64,000 nucleotides of DNA from Bacteroidota bacterium (lineage in GTDB: Bacteria > Bacteroidota > Bacteroidia > Chitinophagales > Chitinophagaceae), in NCBI GenBank assembly GCA_023416995.1, contig JAEZGI010000040.1, positions 62,001-126,000 on the forward strand. The letters are read 5' to 3'. Under the pieces are notes generated by a model. That model did no database searches, had not been told where the DNA came from, and worked only from the letters and a program-made list of their open reading frames with translations. The position numbers and the translations under genes were made by a program. Positions 59,806 through 64,000 of this stretch are shown here, piece after piece. The first letter of the stretch is position 1. Every line of letters starts with the position of its first letter.

Positions 59806-61113
59806 ATGCATGCTGAAAAAGTGATTGCGATTTTTGATGTGGGTAAAACCAACAAAAAACTGCTGTTGTTTAATGAGCAATACGCGCTTGTCAGCGAGCA
59901 CACCGTTCGCCTGCCGGAAACTGTCGATGAAGATGGTTTTAATTGTGAGGATATACATGGACTCACGGAATGGCTGATCAATTCATTTGAAGATTTATCG
60001 TTAAATGATAAGGTAAGGCTAACGGCAATAAATTTTTCTGCATATGGCGCCAGCTTTGTGAATATCGATGCCGTCGGTCAACCGCTGACTCCGCTTTATA
60101 ATTATCTTAAACCATACCCGGAACTTCTGCAACAGCAGTTATATAACAGGTACGGTGGCGAAGCCCGGTTTTCACTGGTTACTGCATCACCGGCATTGGG
60201 AAGTCTCAATTCGGGCTTGCAGTTGTACCGTCTTCAGCAAGAGCAGCCAACAGTGTTTGAAAAGATTGCATATAGTTTGCATCTTCCCCAGTACCTGAGT
60301 TTAGTGTTATCGGGCAGCAGAAATACTGATATCACCAGTATCGGTTGTCATACACAGCTTTGGGATTTTACTACCGATCAATATCATATATGGGTGCAGC
60401 AGGAAGGTTTGCTGCCAAAGTTTGCTCCAATGAAGTCGGGCGATATGCTTGCGGCCAATGCGCCGGGGCGGTTGCCAATCGGTGTAGGTTTGCATGACAG
60501 CTCCGCCGCATTGATTCCATACCTTCTTCAGTTTAAAGAACCTTTTGTACTGATTTCTACAGGCACCTGGTGTATCAGTATGAACCCTTTCAATGATGAT
60601 CCGCTCACAGAAGGTGAGCTAAAACAGGATTGTCTTTGTTACATGACTTATACCGGAAAGCCGGTTAAAGCATCAAGGTTGTTTGCCGGCAATGATCATG
60701 AAGCAGGCGTAAAACGCATCGCGGCTGATTTTAAAACCACAGCGGAACACGTATTAAATGTGCGTTATGAGGAATCAATTGTAAATGCCTGCCGCAGCCT
60801 GCATCGTAACGGGTCAGTCGGGGTTGGAAATATCTCTGTTGCCTATCACCGCTTGCTCATTGATATCATGGAGCAACAAGTAAAGTCCGTCAAACTTGTA
60901 TTGGGCAGCAGGGGTGTGAAGCACATTTTTGTAGATGGCGGTTTTAGTAAAAACGAAATCTACATGCGACTGTTGGCAAAAGCTTTTCCTTTACATATAG
61001 TGTCTGCTGCTTCAGTGCCGCATGCGACTGCAATGGGAGCAGCGCTGGCAATTCATTCTCACTGGAACAGCCTTGCATTACCCCAAAACCTGGTCACCAT
61101 CAAACAATATTAA
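59806..61113 (+). CDS. rhaB: L-rhamnulokinase, FGGY family
   Basis: About 435 residues from ATG 59806; TTG 59800 would add two. The ATPase motifs AIFDVGKTNKKLLLF (phosphate 1), ISTGTWCISMNPF (phosphate 2) and VDGGFSKNEIYMRLLA (adenosine) are clear. It phosphorylates L-rhamnulose to rhamnulose-1-phosphate, feeding the aldolase. It follows rhaI by 39 bases. Confidence 0.88.
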   Translation: MHAEKVIAIFDVGKTNKKLLLFNEQYALVSEHTVRLPETVDEDGFNCEDIHGLTEWLINSFEDLSLNDKVRLTAINFSAYGASFVNIDAVGQPLTPLYNYLKPYPELLQQQLYNRYGGEARFSLVTASPALGSLNSGLQLYRLQQEQPTVFEKIAYSLHLPQYLSLVLSGSRNTDITSIGCHTQLWDFTTDQYHIWVQQEGLLPKFAPMKSGDMLAANAPGRLPIGVGLHDSSAALIPYLLQFKEPFVLISTGTWCISMNPFNDDPLTEGELKQDCLCYMTYTGKPVKASRLFAGNDHEAGVKRIAADFKTTAEHVLNVRYEESIVNACRSLHRNGSVGVGNISVAYHRLLIDIMEQQVKSVKLVLGSRGVKHIFVDGGFSKNEIYMRLLAKAFPLHIVSAASVPHATAMGAALAIHSHWNSLALPQNLVTIKQY

Positions 61114-61143
61114 TTATATTCCGGTTCAATAACGTTTATTGCC

Positions 61144-63867
61144 ATGAGACAAACATTCGCACTGCTGCTTACTTTATTAATGTTTTTTGCCGATGCCTGG
61201 GCACAAACCACTCTCACGAAACTGCAGGTTGAAAATCTTGAAAATCCGATTGGTATAGATCGTAAAAATCCATCGTTTAGCTGGCAACTGGCGGGTAATA
61301 CCCGTAATCTTTTGCAAACGGCTTTTGAAATTCGTGTCGGCAGTGATCCATCATCAATAGCGAAGGGTAAAAATATAATCTGGGGCAGCGGCCGGGTAAA
61401 CTCGGGGGAATCACTGAATAATATGTATGGCGGACCTGCCTTACAATCTGCCAAAAAATATTACTGGCAAGTGCGTGCCTGGGATAATAAGAGCCGCGCA
61501 ACAGCCTGGAGTCCTGTGGCCAGTTGGGTTACCGGTCTCTTTAGCCAGGACGACTGGGAAGCAAAATGGATCGGGATCGGTTTCCAGGAAGATTCTATCC
61601 AACGCCCCGGCCAACTTTTCAGGAAAACTTTTTCAACTTCAAAAAAAATCCAATCTGCTACGGCTTTTATTACGGCCCATGGTATGTACGAAGCATTTAT
61701 AAACGGGCAGCGGGTCGGTGACTTTTATTTTACACCAGGCTGGACAAGTTACCATAAACGTTTGCAGTACCAGGTTTTCGATGTAACGCCGATGCTTAAC
61801 CGAAATGAGAATGTATTTGGCATCAGTGTTGGCAGCGGCTGGTTCCGAACGCCACTTGCATGGCAGAACAACCTAAATCTCTGGGGTAAAGAACTGGCGG
61901 TATTGGCACAGATCAAAATCGTTTACACAGATGGAACAGTGGAAACTGTTATCACAGACAACTCGTGGAAGTCTTCAACCGGTGCTATCCGTAGTTCAGA
62001 ATTATATGATGGTGAGCGGTACGATGCCAACTATGAAAAGAAGGGCTGGTCGGCAACCGGGTATAATGATGCAGACTGGTCAGGAGTGGTATTGAAAAAC
62101 CATCCCAAAAATAATTTACTGGCTATGTATAACGAACCGATCCGTAAAAAGGAACGGTTCAGGGCGGTAAAAGTAATTACCACTCCTAAAGGTGAAAAAG
62201 TGATCGACTTTGGTCAGAACCTTGTCGGTATGGTCGAAGTAAACACAAGTGGTAAAAAAGGCGACAGCATCCGGATTTATCATGCTGAAGTATTAGATAA
62301 GGCTGGTAATTTTTATACCGAAAACCTGCGGGCGGCCCAACAACTCAATACTTATATTTTCAAAGGCGAAGGGGTTGAACATTTTGAGCCACATTTTACT
62401 TTCCAGGGTTTCCGGTATATCAGGGTAGAAGGTGTTGAAGGTCCGTTGAACCCCGATCATTTTACAGCGGTAGCTATGTATTCGGATATGGCACCTACAG
62501 GAAGCTTCTCTACATCAAATAAATTAATCAACCAACTGCAGCATAATATTCAATGGGGGCAGAAAGGTAATTTCCTTGACGTACCAACGGATTGCCCGCA
62601 AAGAGACGAGCGTCTTGGATGGACAGGTGATGCGCAGGCCTTTGCAAGAACGGCATCATTCAATATGAATGTGTATAATTTCTTTGACAAGTGGATGAAA
62701 GATGTTGCTGCAGATCAGAAAGAAAATGGGAGCGTACCATTTGTTGTTCCGCATGTGCTGGGCTCGGATGCCTTTGGTTCTACTGGTTGGGCCGATGCCG
62801 CTACCATCATTCCATGGACGATGTACCAGGCATATGGTGATAAACGAATACTTGAGCAACAATACCCAAGTATGGCTGCCTGGGTGGGTTATATGGAAGC
62901 GAACAGCAAGGATAATTTGTGGGCCAAAGGTTTTCATTTTGGCGATTGGTTGTTTTACCGTCCCGATGATGATAACAGCGGCGTTGGCGCCATTACCGAT
63001 AAGTATATGATCGCTCAGTGTTTTTATGCGCATTCGGTACAATTGATGATCAATACAGCGAAAGTGCTCAATAAACCTGGCGATGTAAAAAAATACGAGG
63101 CATTGCTGGATGCGGTGAAGGCAGCATATGTACGTGAATATATGACACCTAATGGGCGGCTTGTATCATCAACACAAACAGCTTATGTACTTGCTTTGAA
63201 TTTTGACATGCTTCCCGACGACAAACGTCAACAGGCAGCTGAACGTCTTGCGCAAAACATCCAGTCTTATAATAACCATCTCACAACAGGGTTTCTTGGC
63301 ACTCCTTATCTCTGTCATGTTTTATCCCGTTTCGGCTATACCGATGTTGCTTTTAAATTGTTGATGCAGGAAAGCTACCCAAGCTGGTTATATCCTGTAA
63401 AACAAGGTGCAACCACTATCTGGGAAAGATGGGACGGTCAGAAGCCGGATGGTAGTTTCCAGACTCCGGGCATGAATTCTTTCAATCACTACGCGTATGG
63501 TGCTATTGGTGACTGGATGTATAGGGTAGTGGCCGGCCTGGATACTTATGATTCCATGCCCGGTTATAAAAGCATCCGGATCCGCCCGCATATCGGCGGC
63601 GGTTTAACAGATGTATCGGCTGATTATGAAACCCGTTATGGCAAACTTGCTTCACACTGGAAGATCACTGATGGCAGGTTTTCAATGAAGGTGGTGATAC
63701 CTGCGAATACCACCGCCCGGATTTATATCCCGGCACCTGCTGCGGAGTCGGTGACTGAGGGTGGTCGCAAATTAGCTACCGAAGCAGATGTAAAGGTCGT
63801 TGGAAAAGATGGCACTTATGTGCTTGTGGATGTGGGTTCAGGCAGCTACGAGTTTGCTGTACAGTAA
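61144..63867 (+). CDS. Secreted alpha-L-rhamnosidase, GH78
   Basis: A 907-residue enzyme with a signal peptide (cleavage near ADAWAQ, residue 21). Order: N-terminal beta domain (about 22-130, LENPIGIDRKNPSFSW), accessory carbohydrate-binding-like domain (about 150-300, HGMYEAFINGQRVGD), concanavalin-like domain, and the (alpha/alpha)6 catalytic domain with DVPTDCPQRDERLGWTGDAQAF (about 479-500, outline; acid residues D and E of DERLGW), and a C-terminal beta domain. It releases L-rhamnose from plant or microbial glycans in the periplasm. No T9SS C-terminal domain seen. Last gene of the operon in the window. Confidence 0.93.
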   Translation: MRQTFALLLTLLMFFADAWAQTTLTKLQVENLENPIGIDRKNPSFSWQLAGNTRNLLQTAFEIRVGSDPSSIAKGKNIIWGSGRVNSGESLNNMYGGPALQSAKKYYWQVRAWDNKSRATAWSPVASWVTGLFSQDDWEAKWIGIGFQEDSIQRPGQLFRKTFSTSKKIQSATAFITAHGMYEAFINGQRVGDFYFTPGWTSYHKRLQYQVFDVTPMLNRNENVFGISVGSGWFRTPLAWQNNLNLWGKELAVLAQIKIVYTDGTVETVITDNSWKSSTGAIRSSELYDGERYDANYEKKGWSATGYNDADWSGVVLKNHPKNNLLAMYNEPIRKKERFRAVKVITTPKGEKVIDFGQNLVGMVEVNTSGKKGDSIRIYHAEVLDKAGNFYTENLRAAQQLNTYIFKGEGVEHFEPHFTFQGFRYIRVEGVEGPLNPDHFTAVAMYSDMAPTGSFSTSNKLINQLQHNIQWGQKGNFLDVPTDCPQRDERLGWTGDAQAFARTASFNMNVYNFFDKWMKDVAADQKENGSVPFVVPHVLGSDAFGSTGWADAATIIPWTMYQAYGDKRILEQQYPSMAAWVGYMEANSKDNLWAKGFHFGDWLFYRPDDDNSGVGAITDKYMIAQCFYAHSVQLMINTAKVLNKPGDVKKYEALLDAVKAAYVREYMTPNGRLVSSTQTAYVLALNFDMLPDDKRQQAAERLAQNIQSYNNHLTTGFLGTPYLCHVLSRFGYTDVAFKLLMQESYPSWLYPVKQGATTIWERWDGQKPDGSFQTPGMNSFNHYAYGAIGDWMYRVVAGLDTYDSMPGYKSIRIRPHIGGGLTDVSADYETRYGKLASHWKITDGRFSMKVVIPANTTARIYIPAPAAESVTEGGRKLATEADVKVVGKDGTYVLVDVGSGSYEFAVQ

Positions 63868-64000
63868 TCAGACAATACTCAGGTGATTATCAGAATAATC
63901 CGCAACAGTCATATGATTATGGGTTTGTGTGCCAGAAATACGAATTCATGCCGGTTGTAAATGAACTGTGGAAATTGGCTGGCACAGTTATCGCAAATAG
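63868..64000. other. End of window, no gene seen
   Basis: The 133 bases after the rhamnosidase hold no convincing frame or hairpin. Confidence 0.5.

Noticed and set aside
1..64000. tRNA genes, rRNA genes, CRISPR arrays and insertion sequences
   Set aside because: None were recognised by eye: no tRNA T-loop pattern with a matching stem, no regular spaced repeats and no transposase gene.

Overview
The window comes from a Bacteroidetes genome, most likely a member of the Chitinophagaceae. The signs are moderate GC, very weak Shine-Dalgarno sequences, -7 promoter boxes of the TAnnTTTG type, signal peptides ending in A-Q, S-Q or G-Q, FtsX-type permeases, NIPSNAP proteins and a Bacteroidetes-style rhamnose operon. 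The family-level placement is inference.

Region 1 (1 to about 28.9 kb) is the late half of a long-tailed (siphovirus-like) prophage read left to right. It holds the tail end of a probable terminase, an inverted nuclease-like gene, an SPP1-type portal, a cassette of three fibre or adhesin genes with Sec signal peptides, a MuF-like minor head protein, scaffold, decoration and E-type major capsid proteins, four connector or completion proteins, the tail tube protein, a frameshifted tail chaperone pair, a 1431-residue tape measure, baseplate and fibre proteins, a lysis cassette (five small membrane proteins, one shaped like a unimolecular spanin, plus a GH108 lysozyme) and a D12 adenine methyltransferase. 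Integrase, repressor and replication genes are not present and would lie to the left.

Region 2 (about 28.7 to 33.4 kb) is AT-rich accessory DNA with large intergenic gaps, inverted repeats and a possible decayed gene. It carries a membrane protein of unknown function, a SIR2-like protein and an AbiJ-type abortive infection gene cut in two by an in-frame stop. It looks like a small defence island or the prophage/host junction; no att site or tRNA was recognised.

Region 3 (33.4 to 55.1 kb) is host chromosome: molybdate uptake modABC, a GNAT acetyltransferase, an FtsX-like permease, a NIPSNAP protein, two receiver proteins, a cluster of small charged or histone-like proteins beside a PAS histidine kinase, a YycJ-like metallo-hydrolase, ornithine aminotransferase, ispE, a bifunctional nuclease, the electron transfer flavoprotein etfBA, tilS, a rhomboid protease, rlmH and a proline-rich secreted repeat protein.

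Region 4 (55.2 to 63.9 kb) is an L-rhamnose operon. A secreted GH78 alpha-L-rhamnosidase releases rhamnose, RhaT imports it, RhaI isomerises it to rhamnulose, RhaB phosphorylates it, and a fused aldolase/dehydrogenase cleaves it to DHAP and lactaldehyde and probably oxidises the lactaldehyde. No regulator for it lies in the window.

Most notable observations: the signal-peptide-bearing adhesin/esterase cassette inside the head gene block, the candidate u-spanin, the untracked -1 frameshift extension of the tail chaperone, the stop-split AbiJ gene, and the SIR2-like protein with Asn in place of the catalytic His.
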